Source: Paragordius varius
Lineage: Eukaryota > Nematomorpha
Assembly (NCBI GenBank): GCA_964247055.1
Contig: OZ176053.1
Coordinates: 5,146,001 to 5,210,000, forward strand
Direction of reading: 5' to 3'
Length of the DNA stretch: 64,000 bases
In this document: piece after piece, positions 63,929 through 64,000 of the stretch
Layout of the letters: every line of letters begins with the position of its first letter
How positions within the stretch are numbered: the first letter of the stretch is position 1
The notes under the pieces: generated by a model
The model's database searches: none
Told to the model about the DNA's origin: nothing
The model's input: the letters and a program-made list of their open reading frames with translations, nothing else
Program-made: the position numbers and the translations under genes

Positions 63929-64000
63929 TCTACATATCTATAAAAATGGAAAATGCTGACTTTGTGATCTGTTTCCAAAAAACCGGTAGGCCCATTCAAA
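63929..64000 (+). mobile_element. Helitron 5' end, cut by the window edge
   Basis: TCTACATATCTATAAAAATG after an A, then GGAAAATGCTGACTTTGTGA and AAAACCGGTAGGCCCATTC, the first 72 bp of the family seen at 15828. Confidence 0.85.

Noticed and set aside
1-64000. CRISPR arrays, operons, tRNA genes, LTR or other virus-like elements
   Set aside because: No spaced direct repeats of CRISPR type, no polycistronic layout, no convincing tRNA B box with cloverleaf, and no retroelement coding domains or long terminal repeats noticed by eye. A tRNAscan and repeat-library run would settle small or decayed cases.

Overview
The window is very AT-rich eukaryotic DNA with intron-split genes, so single open frames say little. 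I rebuilt gene models by joining GT..AG exons so that the reading frame closes across every junction and the protein follows a known family. Six protein genes and one RNA gene result: a MARVEL-domain four-pass membrane protein (minus, 3423-12387), TRAPPC8 (plus, 19375-36714, 32 exons), ORC6 (minus, 37845-41222), UCHL5/UCH37 (plus, 41264-47492), U3 snoRNA (minus, 48795-49090), DAP1 (plus, 55997-56392) and MIC10 with a long extra tail (minus, 56560-57553). DAP1, MARVEL proteins and UCHL5 together point to an animal. Eight of 58 modelled introns are only 21-25 bp, while others exceed 1 kb. Among animals, introns this short are best known from dicyemid mesozoans; a dicyemid or related mesozoan is my best guess, by inference and with modest confidence.

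Layout. 1-3.4 kb: non-coding with an old Helitron. 3.4-12.4 kb: the MARVEL gene, whose 5.7-kb first intron holds a hAT element with a Helitron nested inside. 13-16.4 kb: a transposon block (TA-target MITE, hAT with nested Helitron, second Helitron). 19.4-36.7 kb: TRAPPC8, with four small transposons in its introns. 36.7-41.2 kb: ORC6, tail-to-tail with TRAPPC8 and head-to-head with UCHL5 across 41 bp. 48.8-49.1 kb: U3. 50.0-50.8 kb: an 800-bp hAT with perfect target duplication. 52-54.6 kb: two more TA-target MITEs. 56-57.6 kb: DAP1 and MIC10, convergent. 57.6-62.3 kb: a large inverted pair of DNA elements carrying piggyBac-type MITEs, one nested in another. The window ends inside a further Helitron.

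The genes are unrelated housekeeping functions (vesicle tethering and autophagy, replication licensing, proteasome deubiquitination, rRNA processing, mTOR/autophagy regulation, crista junctions); no operon or pathway links them. The points that look new are the MIC10 protein with tandem 28-mer and 11-mer amphipathic repeats after its two membrane segments, the UCHL5 active-site loop lengthened by about 58 residues, and the ultrashort introns. Transposon insertions are dated relative to each other by nesting, target duplications and empty sites in paralogous copies.
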